Assembly (NCBI RefSeq): GCF_007752345.1
Contig: NZ_CP036299.1
Span: 4,312,001-4,376,000, forward strand
From: Planctopirus ephydatiae
Lineage (GTDB): Bacteria; Planctomycetota; Planctomycetia; Planctomycetales; Planctomycetaceae
Direction: 5' to 3'
Length of the DNA: 64,000 nt
Position numbers and translations under genes: made by a program. The notes beneath the pieces were generated by a model. The model had not been told where the DNA came from and searched no databases. It worked only from the letters and a program-made list of their open reading frames with translations. Below are positions 9,311 to 18,832 of the stretch, one piece after another (position 1 is the stretch's first letter; each line of letters starts with the position of its first letter).

Positions 9311-11926
9311 CTAGGCTTTACTGACAAGCTCTAACCCTAGAAGCTGCTGAATCTTACGAATAGTGGCAGAAATAGCTCCCGCCTGAATCAACAGGACATC
9401 TCCCTCGCGAAAATCGTGCCAGGCAGCATCAACCGCCTTTTGCCAATCCTCTTCCAGGTTCACGCAAAACTTTTCTGAATCAGCGGTTGCGCGAATTGAA
9501 GCAAGCAGAAGTTCTCTCGGTGCATCCGCTCCCGTCGTGGCACAGCCTGGCAAATGATACAAGTAAAAATTCTGGAAATGCTCCGCGAGCAACTCTCCCT
9601 GTTGAGTGATATCGCTGTGAATTCGATCGTTTTCCGCAGCGTATACCACCAACTTTCGCTGACTCGGGAAGGCCTCCAAGCCGGCAATCGTCGCCTTAAG
9701 AGCTGCAGGATTCCGGGCATCGACGACAATCAGAGTTTTTCCACCTAATTGAAAAACGTTGAACCGGCCCGGATCGTCAGCCAGATTTCCCTGGAAGTGC
9801 TGCAATCCAGCGGCGATTGCCGAGAACGGAATCTTGAGTCCCCAGGCGGCGGCAGTCGCAGCCAGTACGTTATCAATCTGAAAGCCGATCCGTCCGCCAT
9901 GGGTACAGGGAACATCAGCCAGACGCGCAATTTGTGACGATAGACCGCCATCACCCGCGACAATCCAGCCGTCGCGCACGAAGACCACTTTCTTACCTTC
10001 ACTGCGATGCTGCGAAAGCACAGGCTGACGCTCATCACGGGCAAAGAAAATCACACCACCTGCTGAAAGTGTGGACATCTTTGCCACCCACGGATCGGCC
10101 GCATTCAGGACTGCGAAGCCACCCGGCATCACCACATCAACCGGCGTTCGCTTCACCGAATACATCTTTTCCACGGTATGAATATCGTATTCACCCAAAT
10201 GATCTGGTTCAGACAGGTTCGTGACGACAGCCACATCGCATTTATCGAAACCCAGCCCTTCTCGGAGAATTCCGCCGCGGCCCGCTTCGAGGACCGCAGC
10301 CTCGACGGTGGGATTCAACAACACGGCCCGCGCACTCTTGGGCCCCGCACAATCGCCCAGCTCAATCACGCGATCTTCCACCACAATTCCGTCACTGGTG
10401 GCCACGCCGACCTTGATTCCTGCCTGACGAAGAATGCTGGCCACCAGCCGACTGGTGGTCGTTTTGCCGTTCACGCCCGTCACGCAAACCAGAGGAATGC
10501 GGCCGGAGGTTCCCGGTGGAAAGAGTCGCTCAAGAATGGCTTCTCCGACGGGGCGGGGTTTCCCGACGGCTGGCCGCAGATGCATCAATAATCCCGGCCC
10601 GGCATTCACTTCGACAATCGCCCCACCCTGCTCTTCCAGAGGCTGTGAAATGTCTTCTGTAACGATATCGACACCAGCGATATCCAATCCCACAATCCGG
10701 GCCGCCATCACCGCATGCTCAGCGTTGCGCGGATGAACTTCATCGGTTACGTCGATCGACAAATTGTCATTCCGACGAACAATCACAACCTCACCGGCTG
10801 GAGGAATCGACTCCGGGGTGTAGCCTTGCCGCTTGAGTTCGAGCAACACCACTCCGTCATCAAGGCGGACGGTACTCAATGGAAAAATCTCATCATCGCC
10901 CCGGCGAGGATCGCTGTTCACCTGCCGTTGAATTAATTCCGCGACGTTGTGCTCACCGTCACCCTCGATCTTGGCGGCATCTCCGCGAGAGGCGGCCACC
11001 AGCCTGTCGCCGACCACCAGCAGACGATGCTCCGATCCGGGAGCAAACCGCTCCACAATCACGCCACTGCCCTCTTGGGAAGCTACCACGAAGGCATCGC
11101 GGATCTCTTCTTCCGTTTCGAGATTCATGCAAACGCCACGACCATGATTGGCGTCAATCGGCTTCACAACAATCGGCCCCTCAATCTCCTGAGAAGCTTC
11201 CCAGGCATCGTCGGGATCCTTGACCTCGCGACCTTCCGGAACGGGAACACCGGCAGCGCGGAGCATCGACTTGGTCAGGTCTTTATCCTGGGCAATCGAT
11301 TCGGCAATCGCACTGGTGCTATCTGTCTCAGCTGTCCAGATTCTTCTCTGACGAAAGCCCTGCCCCAGTTGCACCAGACTCCCTGTGTTCAATCGTCGGT
11401 AAGGAATGTTCCTGGCGAGGGCGGCAGAAACAATCGCCTGTGTGCTCGGCCCCAGACAAACACGATCAGCCAGTTCCCTGAGCCGAATGGTTTCAGCCTG
11501 GATATCGAAGGGCTGGTCATAGACAGCAGCCAGGCATAATCGATGGGCAACCTCCAGAGCTGCCCTGCCCACCGATTCTTCGGCATACCGAATTGCAACT
11601 TTATAGACACCCTCTTCGGATGTTTCGCGAGCTCTGCCAAAGCCCACATTGGTGCCAGCCATTGTCTGGAGTTCGAGAGTTACATGCTCCAGGATATGAG
11701 CGAGATAAGTTCCCCGCCTGAGCCTTACAAAAAAACCACCCCGTTCGCCCACACTGCAGCGATGCTCGATCATGCCCGGGAGCCAGCTCATGAGTCGATC
11801 ATTGAAGCCGGGAATCAGCTCCGACGAAAGATCCTTCAGCGGCCCCAGATCGACCAGAGCTTCTAAACATGGTTGACGCGACCAGATATTCGGTCCACGA
11901 AGGGCGCGGACACTCCGAATCTGCAT
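9311..11926 (-). CDS. cphA: Cyanophycin synthetase paralogue with degenerate Mur C-terminal lobe
   Basis: 871 residues from MQIRSVRALRG, collinear with the downstream paralogue. The ATP-grasp domain ends with an intact EVNAGPGLLMH and the Mur P-loop GVNGKTTTSR (about 480) is kept. In the C-lobe the motif read DYGHN in the other copy is VDARN here (about 732), and AAGDRRDED has become AAENDRIHSD (about 762), so the His and the Gly-Asp-Arg element are lost. It may lack one of the two ligation activities and work with its neighbour, as inferred for paired CphA/CphA' proteins. The open frame reaches 12004, but homology starts at ATG 11926. Confidence 0.88.
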   Translation of the reverse strand: MQIRSVRALRGPNIWSRQPCLEALVDLGPLKDLSSELIPGFNDRLMSWLPGMIEHRCSVGERGGFFVRLRRGTYLAHILEHVTLELQTMAGTNVGFGRARETSEEGVYKVAIRYAEESVGRAALEVAHRLCLAAVYDQPFDIQAETIRLRELADRVCLGPSTQAIVSAALARNIPYRRLNTGSLVQLGQGFRQRRIWTAETDSTSAIAESIAQDKDLTKSMLRAAGVPVPEGREVKDPDDAWEASQEIEGPIVVKPIDANHGRGVCMNLETEEEIRDAFVVASQEGSGVIVERFAPGSEHRLLVVGDRLVAASRGDAAKIEGDGEHNVAELIQRQVNSDPRRGDDEIFPLSTVRLDDGVVLLELKRQGYTPESIPPAGEVVIVRRNDNLSIDVTDEVHPRNAEHAVMAARIVGLDIAGVDIVTEDISQPLEEQGGAIVEVNAGPGLLMHLRPAVGKPRPVGEAILERLFPPGTSGRIPLVCVTGVNGKTTTSRLVASILRQAGIKVGVATSDGIVVEDRVIELGDCAGPKSARAVLLNPTVEAAVLEAGRGGILREGLGFDKCDVAVVTNLSEPDHLGEYDIHTVEKMYSVKRTPVDVVMPGGFAVLNAADPWVAKMSTLSAGGVIFFARDERQPVLSQHRSEGKKVVFVRDGWIVAGDGGLSSQIARLADVPCTHGGRIGFQIDNVLAATAAAWGLKIPFSAIAAGLQHFQGNLADDPGRFNVFQLGGKTLIVVDARNPAALKATIAGLEAFPSQRKLVVYAAENDRIHSDITQQGELLAEHFQNFYLYHLPGCATTGADAPRELLLASIRATADSEKFCVNLEEDWQKAVDAAWHDFREGDVLLIQAGAISATIRKIQQLLGLELVSKA

Positions 11927-12366
11927 GGCAAAACTTTCCCCGCGGGGAGGTATGGCAATCGTTGATAAGTCGTAGCGATCAACTGAAAACCCATCGCCTT
12001 GCAAAGTCCGATGACTCTTCTCGGCACTTCTACAGAGGGTTCCAGCGATCCACTACGATTTGAATGAGTGGATTATTACGACCAGTGAACCCGGATACCA
12101 TGAGGATTTTCGCCGGGAGGCAGACTTCCCCACTCGATTTCACTCAGGCAGAACGCCTGAAACCAGAAATTCTGCAGATTCCGCTGATGGAACTGACTTC
12201 CTTCATCAACAGGATGTAAACAGATCTGGCAAAAGGAGATCTCACCTCGGAACAGCGAATTTCCCCTGTTTCGGATAAGCTGCAGTAACTCTCATCATGC
12301 AAATTATCCTGGTTGGCGGGCCTGTCTTCCGCCAGCAGTTTTCACTCGGAACTGAGGCTGACAACC
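11927..12366. other. Intergenic region between divergent genes
   Basis: About 440 nt between the second cyanophycin synthetase gene (minus) and the Nif3-like gene (plus). It should hold both promoters. No clear promoter consensus, RNA gene or conserved frame was seen. Confidence 0.4.
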
Positions 12367-13476
12367 ATGTCTGTACCCACAGTGCGGCACGTCATTGAAG
12401 TGCTTGAACGGATCGCAAGCCCTTACCTGGCGGCCACTTGGGACAATACAGGCCTATTGCTCGGCAGCCCCGAAATGGATGCCGGCAGAATTTTGACCTG
12501 CCTCACGCTCACCAGCGATGTCGCTCAGGAAGCCATCGAAACCAATGCGCAACTGATTGTGACGCATCATCCGGTGCTCTTTAAGCCTGTTCAGAAACTC
12601 ACGACACAATCAGTGGAAGGAGCGATCCTTTGGAAACTGGCCCGGGCCGGTGTCTCGATCTATTCACCGCACACTGCATGGGATGACGCACCGACAGGTA
12701 TCAATCAGCAATTGGCCGAACGGTTGGGGCTTCATGCCATTCAGCCATTACGCGTCAAACCCCTCTCTGCTGCTCTAAAAATTGTGACTTTTGTCCCTGA
12801 AAACTCAATGGAAATCGTGGCCGAAGCGATCTGGCAAGCCGGTGCAGGCACCATTGGAGAGTACAGTCGGTGCAGTTTCTTCCATGCCGGGACGGGGACT
12901 TTCCAAGGGTCTTCGGCTACGAATCCAACGGTAGGAACAGCCGGAGTTTTCGAGAGGGCTGCCGAGTTTCGCCTGGAAATTCTCTGCCCGAAAAATCGAT
13001 TGGAAGCGGCACTGAAGGCACTTCGAGCCGCTCATCCTTACGAAGAACCTGCAATTGATGTGATTCCATTAGAACCATGGAGCGGTTCCTGGGGCAGCGG
13101 CCGTCGCGGAGTTTTGCATCAGCCTGAAACATTGAAGGCGTTTGCCGAGCGTTGCCGGGACGTTTTGCAATCCGGGCGCGTCATGGTGGTGGGCAATGCA
13201 GAACGTCTCGTGACCACCGTCGCTATTGCCTGTGGTGCAGCGGGAGAGTATCTGAGCGATGCCTGGCGGGCCGGCTGTGATGTCTTCCTCACGGGGGAGA
13301 CACGCTTCCACACCGCATTAGAAGCTCGCGAACATCACACAGAGCTGGTACTGGCTGGTCATTTCGCGACCGAGAGATTTGCCATGGAAGCGCTGGCGAA
13401 CCGTCTCCAACAGGAGTTCCCTGAGGCGAACGTCTCCGCCAGTCAAGTGGAGCAAGACCCGATCTGGTTCTGCTGA
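12367..13476 (+). CDS. Nif3-like dinuclear metal-centre protein (GTP cyclohydrolase I type 2/NIF3 family)
   Basis: 369 residues from MSVPTVRHVIEVLE. Metal-binding motifs of the NIF3/YbgI family are present: WDNTGLLLG near the start, VTHHPVLFKP, HTAWDDAPTGIN and the late GHFATERFAME (H-x3-E). The length indicates the longer version with a PII-like insert between the two halves. These proteins form toroidal hexamers with two metal ions per subunit; their physiological substrate is unsettled. The open frame begins at 12313, but ATG 12367 is where homology begins, with GAGG about 11 nt upstream. Confidence 0.9.
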   Translation: MSVPTVRHVIEVLERIASPYLAATWDNTGLLLGSPEMDAGRILTCLTLTSDVAQEAIETNAQLIVTHHPVLFKPVQKLTTQSVEGAILWKLARAGVSIYSPHTAWDDAPTGINQQLAERLGLHAIQPLRVKPLSAALKIVTFVPENSMEIVAEAIWQAGAGTIGEYSRCSFFHAGTGTFQGSSATNPTVGTAGVFERAAEFRLEILCPKNRLEAALKALRAAHPYEEPAIDVIPLEPWSGSWGSGRRGVLHQPETLKAFAERCRDVLQSGRVMVVGNAERLVTTVAIACGAAGEYLSDAWRAGCDVFLTGETRFHTALEAREHHTELVLAGHFATERFAMEALANRLQQEFPEANVSASQVEQDPIWFC

Positions 13477-13521
13477 AGCTTTTTCAACTCAAGTCGGCAG
13501 GGAAACTGTGATTTTCTGGCC

Positions 13522-15459
13522 TTAAAGATTTTGTCGGATCGGGGAGGGATTGGGCGTTCGCGGAGGAATGAATCCAGGTGTCACCCGGACTTTATAAGAA
13601 CTGATCCCCCACCCTTTACTATAAAGACCTTCCAACTCGAGCCTGGCACGCACGGCCCACGGTGTCCCGGGATAGCTTTCTGCAACAGTGGAAAGCATCT
13701 CATGGGCTTTCTCTCGCAGCTTTTCGGCGACTGGCCCACCCTCATCAATCGGACTCGAAGCGATCAGTTGCCACATATTGTGATCAGGTTGCTTCGGCCT
13801 GGCTTTCCCCGAAGTGATTTGTTCGAGCACCCCCAGATAGCTTTGACAATACGCACGCTGGGCCACGAGTAATGAAACAGCCAGATCATAATTGGCAATC
13901 GATCTGCGGTCGCGCACTCGGGTACGCCACGGGCCCAGCTCTTCCAGAGATTTCAGATTCCGGGCTAACCCCGCGTCAAAAGCCCCCACCATGGCTCGCG
14001 ATTCAGGTAAGGTCAATCCACTGACGAGCAGATTGTTCGGTATGGGAAACCGATTTCCCGGAACACCAAGGGCCAGAGTTTTGCAATCTTCAGAAACCGC
14101 TACTAATCCTGCCCGAAAGGGATCAAACTGCAACGAACGTTGAACTGCAAGTCGATCTCCGTAGCGAGGTTGAAATTCCTCATTGATCTCAGGGTCAATC
14201 GCCGGATCGATATCGGTGCTGGACATCAGGAATAGTCCACCCGTTTCCACACACAATCGTTTGAGACCAAAAGCCGCCTCACCCGTCAAAACTGTCGGCT
14301 GGTTGTACGAAAAAAACGAATGAGCGGCCGGATCCATGAACTCCAGGTAAGCCGTTTCCAGACCAGGCTCAACGACACTGATGTATTGCTGACCTGAGGG
14401 ATCAAATCGATGAGTTTCCACAACCGGCCGACCGAGCACAGTCGATTTCCCAATGACAAAACAACGGATGAGATCTTTCTTCATCAGTTCAATGCAATGA
14501 TCAAGATTCCGAGAGACATCGGTACCCTCTTCATCGGTCACCACGATAAACATGACTCGAAACGAAACCCGCTCTTTCGCCGGACCATAGCGATTTCTCG
14601 CGTTCATGACTGCCAGATACGTGTTCTCAATCCCGCGTTCGGTCGAAGGAAGTCGGTTGATCAAATCGCGGATCTTGAGCGGGTCTTTGACCGTTTTCGT
14701 CGAGAGTGCGTGCGGCTTGTCATCAAATGCCATCAAGCCGGTCTCCAGTGAACTCTCAACCGGCAGCTTCATCGACTTGAGCTGGGCATAGATTTTCTCC
14801 ATGCGATCAGCAATCACCCGGCGGTATTCCGTCATCGAGGGGGAAACATCCAGGATCCAGACGACTCGTGTCGGCCCTTCTTGCAGTGACTGAGCGATTT
14901 CCTCTGTCAGAATATCCACAGCCCCGGAAACGCCATCGGCTCGGGTCATTCTCCCGGCCCTTAAGACAGGTTGTGAGAGTTGCGATGTCTCGAAACTGAT
15001 CACTTCTCCGGGCGTTTGTGAGCCCGGGCCATAAAACTCAACCGCAATCTGCTCCTTCAACACCATCGAAGATTGAACAGAAACGCCTGACGAATCGGCC
15101 CCCATGACTCCATCTGCCGAGACCTGGCTGGACGATTCGTTGGGATCGGTCACCGCAGCAGCCACATCCATCGTCACAGGCATCAGTTCTTCGGGCGTCG
15201 TTGCGAGGCCGGATTCAATCACAAACGGAAGTTGAATGACTTCAGAAAACGTAATCAGCGACAACACCAGCAGTAACACCAGGTGCAGAACCAGACTGAC
15301 AAACCAGGCACTCCGGCGATTCTGCGGCACAGGTCGGCTCATGGAGTCAGCCTGCGGAAGCTCCAAGCCTGCCAGCAGAGAAGGAACAGCTAGAGCAGTA
15401 CCGGCTAAAGCTGGATTCCGGGTTTTATCATCGGCAGGTGTGGAGAACGTACGGGCCAT
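13522..15459 (-). CDS. Membrane-anchored von Willebrand factor A domain protein
   Basis: 645 residues from MARTFSTPADDK. One membrane helix lies near residues 56-78 (WFVSLVLHLVLLLVLSLITF), and the segment after it begins the exported part. A VWA domain starts near residue 205 with the MIDAS motif LDVSPSM (D-x-S-x-S) and continues with VMFIVVTDEEGTD. Such proteins are common in planctomycetes as cell-surface or periplasmic adhesion or assembly factors; the partner is unknown. ATG 15459 was chosen because GGAG precedes it by 4 nt; the frame extends to 15483. Confidence 0.85.
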   Translation of the reverse strand: MARTFSTPADDKTRNPALAGTALAVPSLLAGLELPQADSMSRPVPQNRRSAWFVSLVLHLVLLLVLSLITFSEVIQLPFVIESGLATTPEELMPVTMDVAAAVTDPNESSSQVSADGVMGADSSGVSVQSSMVLKEQIAVEFYGPGSQTPGEVISFETSQLSQPVLRAGRMTRADGVSGAVDILTEEIAQSLQEGPTRVVWILDVSPSMTEYRRVIADRMEKIYAQLKSMKLPVESSLETGLMAFDDKPHALSTKTVKDPLKIRDLINRLPSTERGIENTYLAVMNARNRYGPAKERVSFRVMFIVVTDEEGTDVSRNLDHCIELMKKDLIRCFVIGKSTVLGRPVVETHRFDPSGQQYISVVEPGLETAYLEFMDPAAHSFFSYNQPTVLTGEAAFGLKRLCVETGGLFLMSSTDIDPAIDPEINEEFQPRYGDRLAVQRSLQFDPFRAGLVAVSEDCKTLALGVPGNRFPIPNNLLVSGLTLPESRAMVGAFDAGLARNLKSLEELGPWRTRVRDRRSIANYDLAVSLLVAQRAYCQSYLGVLEQITSGKARPKQPDHNMWQLIASSPIDEGGPVAEKLREKAHEMLSTVAESYPGTPWAVRARLELEGLYSKGWGISSYKVRVTPGFIPPRTPNPSPIRQNL

Positions 15460-16111
15460 GATGCTCCTGAATTGCTGGATCACAATTCATGATTGGTCAA
15501 CTATGGGAGATCATTGGGCGCGAAGATTATTAGAACATTTGCTCAGCCTGAAACAATTGGGATTACTACGAATTCCCCCAAAAACTGATCGCCAAAAAGT
15601 AATTGGCCAGTTTTCAGGAAATGGGAAAGTGATTGTTTCACCCGCCATCATCTTGACTGACCGATCTGCCAGCGAATTGAAGATTCTGCAGTGACCAGTG
15701 CCACTTCCAGTTGGAAGGGTTGGGTGAAGGTTGTCGCCGCGCGAGCCTCCGGCAAATTTTGCCGGAGCGGAAGGCCGATCTTAAGGTCGAGTGCGCCGTC
15801 CGGGCGTCATTGACCTTGAGACTGAGGCACGACCGCCATGTTTCTGGACGCCTTGCAGCCTGTCTGCCGTAGAATCTTAATGTTTGGCATCAGAACTGCT
15901 GTTCAGATGCCTGCATGAAGTCTCTCCAGGAAGGAGTTGCGAAGACGGATTGAGCCGGGGAATATCCCTGATGAATCTGTCTCCAGAAAAATCGATCTTG
16001 ACAGGAACTTGAGATCGAAAATCCATCAGGTTAGAATTTGGGTAAGAAGTTGCCGCGAGTCATTGGCCCATCGGCCAGAAATGCCGGAGCTTCTCCATTA
16101 TTGAGGTCTTC
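15460..16111. other. Long intergenic region with structured DNA
   Basis: About 650 nt between the VWA gene and the small gene at 16112. Most is featureless, but 15747-15817 holds two adjacent strong hairpins (listed separately). No tRNA or known RNA family was recognised. Confidence 0.4.
15747..15817. ncRNA. Two adjacent strong hairpins, possible structured RNA or repeat
   Basis: CTCCGGCAAA-T-TTTGCCGGAG (15747-15767) is a perfect 10-bp inverted repeat. About 15 nt on, AAGGTC (15783-15788) pairs with GACCTT (15812-15817) around an inner CGCC/GGCG helix. The two together are far more structured than the surroundings. Direction and function are unknown; it could be a small RNA, a leader element or a dispersed repeat. 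Confidence 0.3.
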
Positions 16112-16321
16112 ATGAGCGAATCACTCCAAATCCATCTCACCAGCCGCCAGTGTGAACTGCTTCAGCGGGGATTGCGATTTGTCCGCAGCAGCCGCATGCT
16201 CGAATTCCGGGATTCATCGGATATGACTGATGAAGAGCGGAAGCAGGAACTGGCCGAGATTCGCGAGTTGCAGAACATGATCGAAGCAGGTGTCAACACG
16301 GGCCGTACAGCTCGGGTATAA
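16112..16321 (+). CDS. Small protein of unknown function
   Basis: 69 residues (MSESLQIHLTSRQCELLQRG...), charged and probably helical, with a Glu/Lys-rich middle (DMTDEERKQELAEIRELQ). No membrane segment or signal peptide. I do not recognise a family. The frame is plausible because of its codon use and because a strong intrinsic terminator in the same direction follows 110 nt after the stop. It stands alone between two minus-strand genes. Confidence 0.6.
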   Translation: MSESLQIHLTSRQCELLQRGLRFVRSSRMLEFRDSSDMTDEERKQELAEIRELQNMIEAGVNTGRTARV

Positions 16322-16429
16322 TTGGTTGGGCCGAGCCTCATCGATCATCAATAGTTTTGTGCGGCAACTCGAGCCAAAACGGTTGATTGAGATGAAGAGC
16401 GACCTATAAATTCAAGTTTGGTCTTCAAA

Positions 16430-16471
16430 GAGAAAGCGGATTGTCATTTCGACAATCCGCTTTCTCTTTTT
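16430..16471 (+). terminator. Strong intrinsic terminator
   Basis: GAGAAAGCGGATTGTC pairs perfectly with GACAATCCGCTTTCTC (16 bp) around the loop ATTTC and is followed by TTTTT. It ends the small gene at 16112 and also faces the convergent lipoprotein gene that stops at 16493. Confidence 0.9.
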
Positions 16472-16492
16472 ACTGATCTTTCCACGCTCGCA

Positions 16493-16996
16493 TTAAGTAC
16501 GGGCTGATCCCTTCTTTTTGGGTGGGAGTGGAAGCTGGAAGGAGTTTTCTCCAGCACGAACTTCGAATGGTTCGGGAAGAGAAATGTCTTCCGGTGGTTC
16601 AAGCATCGGACGGGGAGGATCTCCAGGCTGCAATGGCTTGCCAGGATTGCCTGTTGTGACCTTCACTCGATGTGAGCCCACAGCAGCGCCGCCTTGACCA
16701 TCGAAGTAGCGCAGCTCAAATCGGCCCTGTGAATCGGTATTGCCGGAAGAGGCTGAACCCTGGGCTGGGGTAAAGATCACCAATGCATCAGCGACCGGTG
16801 AGCCTTCTCGCATCACCTGGCCGCTGACAGGGGCGAGGACAGGAGTATCACTGACTCCACAACCTGTTGCCAGGAAGACAAAACCTAAACACCAACCATT
16901 CCAGCGAAAGCCGGTTAGTGAAAACAAAGAACTCAATTCACGACTCCTTTTGTCGAACTTAATTCGCTTAACCGAAGAATTACGTCTGTTGACCAT
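16493..16996 (-). CDS. Small lipoprotein with carboxypeptidase-regulatory-like (Ig-like) domain
   Basis: 167 residues from MVNRRNSSVKR. An N-terminal hydrophobic segment ends in FLATGCG, a plausible lipobox. The mature part begins PVSGQVMREGSPVADALVIFTP and contains TDSQGRFELRYFDG, the pattern of the carboxypeptidase regulatory-like fold, and ends Pro-rich. In planctomycetes such a protein very often follows a DUF1559 gene, as here: the start is 17 nt after the DUF1559 stop, so the two are an operon. The frame extends to 17053 but that would overlap the upstream gene. Confidence 0.8.
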   Translation of the reverse strand: MVNRRNSSVKRIKFDKRSRELSSLFSLTGFRWNGWCLGFVFLATGCGVSDTPVLAPVSGQVMREGSPVADALVIFTPAQGSASSGNTDSQGRFELRYFDGQGGAAVGSHRVKVTTGNPGKPLQPGDPPRPMLEPPEDISLPEPFEVRAGENSFQLPLPPKKKGSART

Positions 16997-17013
16997 GAGC
17001 TCGGATAAACGGA

Positions 17014-18063
17014 TTAGAATTCGCCAACCGGAGTGTTGTCGTTCTTGTTGCACAGGGCATTCAAAATGGACTGTGACATGTTCTGTGATAGAAAACGGAC
17101 AGAACCATCGGCGAACAGGAAGTGAGCACCACCCGTGTGAGCCGAGTTAAAGACGTGGTGGTAACCGGGATCGCCATACCAGTAGGGCACAGTACCGAAT
17201 GGATTGCTGCAGTCAGCGTCATAGTTGATGCCAGCCGGAGCCCGGAAACTTGTGACATTACCCCAGAAACCATAGTATTGATCAGCCGGATCTTCTCCAC
17301 CCGGCCCACCAGCCCACAGACCACCATTCGAGTTACTGGTCCGACGATCAACCGGATTGCCGCTGCAATCCTTTCGGAAGTTGCCTTGCTCACCCACCAT
17401 CACAGTATTTGTGGAACCATCTGTCACCTTCTGCAAGCCAACTGTCGAGAAACCCTTAATGGGAGGGTTGATCAGCCCGTTCCAAACTTGACGACCATGA
17501 GCCCCTTCCCAGATCGTGTCATTTGCCGTCCCACCAGCTGGTGCATCGTAGGCACCGGCAATGCCCACATAATTCGTTGTCTGAATTGCAATAGAGTTCG
17601 GGACACCCGTTGTTAAGCCGCGTGTGGCTGTATTGGTGTTTTGAGTCCTCGTTTGAGGCAAAGGACTGGACGGGCAATTCAGACCCGCCACTCGCAAAGT
17701 GCTCATGGTCTGCCAGGCGCGGTTCTTACCACGTTCCATAGTGAAATCGTTGTCAGTAAAGACAAGTGTGTTGTAAGCGGCTGTCTGATCAATCATAGGG
17801 AACAGTCGGACAATCCAACTGGCTGCGGTTGTTGTCGATTGACCCGAGCTAGTGACGCGTGTCGTTGACATCGGAAACATGTTCGACTGGTCATGGTAGT
17901 TGTGCATGGCCAGACCAAGTTGCTTGAGATTGTTACGGCATTGTGTCCGTCGAGCCGCCTCTCTTGCCTGCTGCACGGCAGGAAGAAGCAATGCAATGAG
18001 CACCGCAATGATCGCAATCACCACCAGCAACTCAATTAACGTAAAACCACGAGATCTCGGCAT
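17014..18063 (-). CDS. DUF1559 domain protein with prepilin-type N-terminus
   Basis: 349 residues from MPRSRGFTLIELLVVIAI. The type IV prepilin cleavage/methylation motif G-FTLIE is followed by the hydrophobic helix and the conserved AREAARRTQCRNNLKQLGLAMHNYHD of the planctomycete DUF1559 family. The C-terminus has the usual HTGGAHFLFADGSVRFL. The protein is expected to be exported by a pseudopilin-type system; planctomycete genomes carry many copies of unknown role. ATG 18063 has GAGAGGG upstream; a GTG six nt earlier is less likely. It is transcribed with the lipoprotein gene downstream. Confidence 0.95.
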   Translation of the reverse strand: MPRSRGFTLIELLVVIAIIAVLIALLLPAVQQAREAARRTQCRNNLKQLGLAMHNYHDQSNMFPMSTTRVTSSGQSTTTAASWIVRLFPMIDQTAAYNTLVFTDNDFTMERGKNRAWQTMSTLRVAGLNCPSSPLPQTRTQNTNTATRGLTTGVPNSIAIQTTNYVGIAGAYDAPAGGTANDTIWEGAHGRQVWNGLINPPIKGFSTVGLQKVTDGSTNTVMVGEQGNFRKDCSGNPVDRRTSNSNGGLWAGGPGGEDPADQYYGFWGNVTSFRAPAGINYDADCSNPFGTVPYWYGDPGYHHVFNSAHTGGAHFLFADGSVRFLSQNMSQSILNALCNKNDNTPVGEF

Positions 18064-18832
18064 AACCACCCTCTCTTAAGACATTTGAATATGACTAACT
18101 ATAGACATCTCGACCGTCAGCACTCCTCGTGCCGAAATTGAAAAAGCTGAAGCTTTTGTCATCGAACGGTCAGTAAACACGCAAAACGACAATAAGATTG
18201 ATTATTTTATCACAACAAAATCACATACACCTATTCATTAGTGTTCTCTAAAGCACCACTCTCGTGCATGCAAACGCCGCATCAATGCATATCTTGCGTG
18301 CAATTGCTCAAACTAACCTTACGATTATCCCGTGCGAAAAGAGGCTCCGCTGCCAGTAAAAATCGACGCCTTACAGGTCGCCATTGACACCATTCCGAAG
18401 CAGAAAAGTCGAAAAAGGTGACTCGAACGATTTGGCACTCCTCGATTGTTTCAGCATCGTTCTCGGCGTGGCTTTTTGTGTACAATCAACCACCATTCTT
18501 TGAGATTGATCTTCCCAATTGGCGTGAGGAGAAGGTTGTGGTATTCTTGATGTTACAGCCGTTTGCATTGACTGCTTTTCAGTTGGTGCCTGTCGGCTGA
18601 CCTCGGGACATCACCTTTGTCTTTCACCCCAGGCAAGTGGTTGGGGCGTTGAGCATAAGGTTCTATGACTCCGTGGGTTTGCCTTATTGTCTTCTCCACG
18701 GTGCCAGAAACCGACTTTGTCAGACAGTCTTTCGAGTTCATCCAGATGATGTGACAAATCAGATGATGTTCCGAATCACTAGAACTGCGGCAACAACGGA
18801 ATTTCGGATACCGCCATCCCCTTGAGGATTTC
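18064..18832. other. Intergenic region, AT-rich, no feature seen
   Basis: About 770 nt between the DUF1559 gene and tatC. AT-rich stretches near 18180-18240 would suit the DUF1559 promoter. Short frames in it have no protein-like composition, and no RNA gene was recognised. Confidence 0.4.

Noticed and set aside
12060-12278. 72-codon plus-strand frame before the Nif3-like gene
   Set aside because: Charged, low-complexity composition with no ribosome site and no operon logic.
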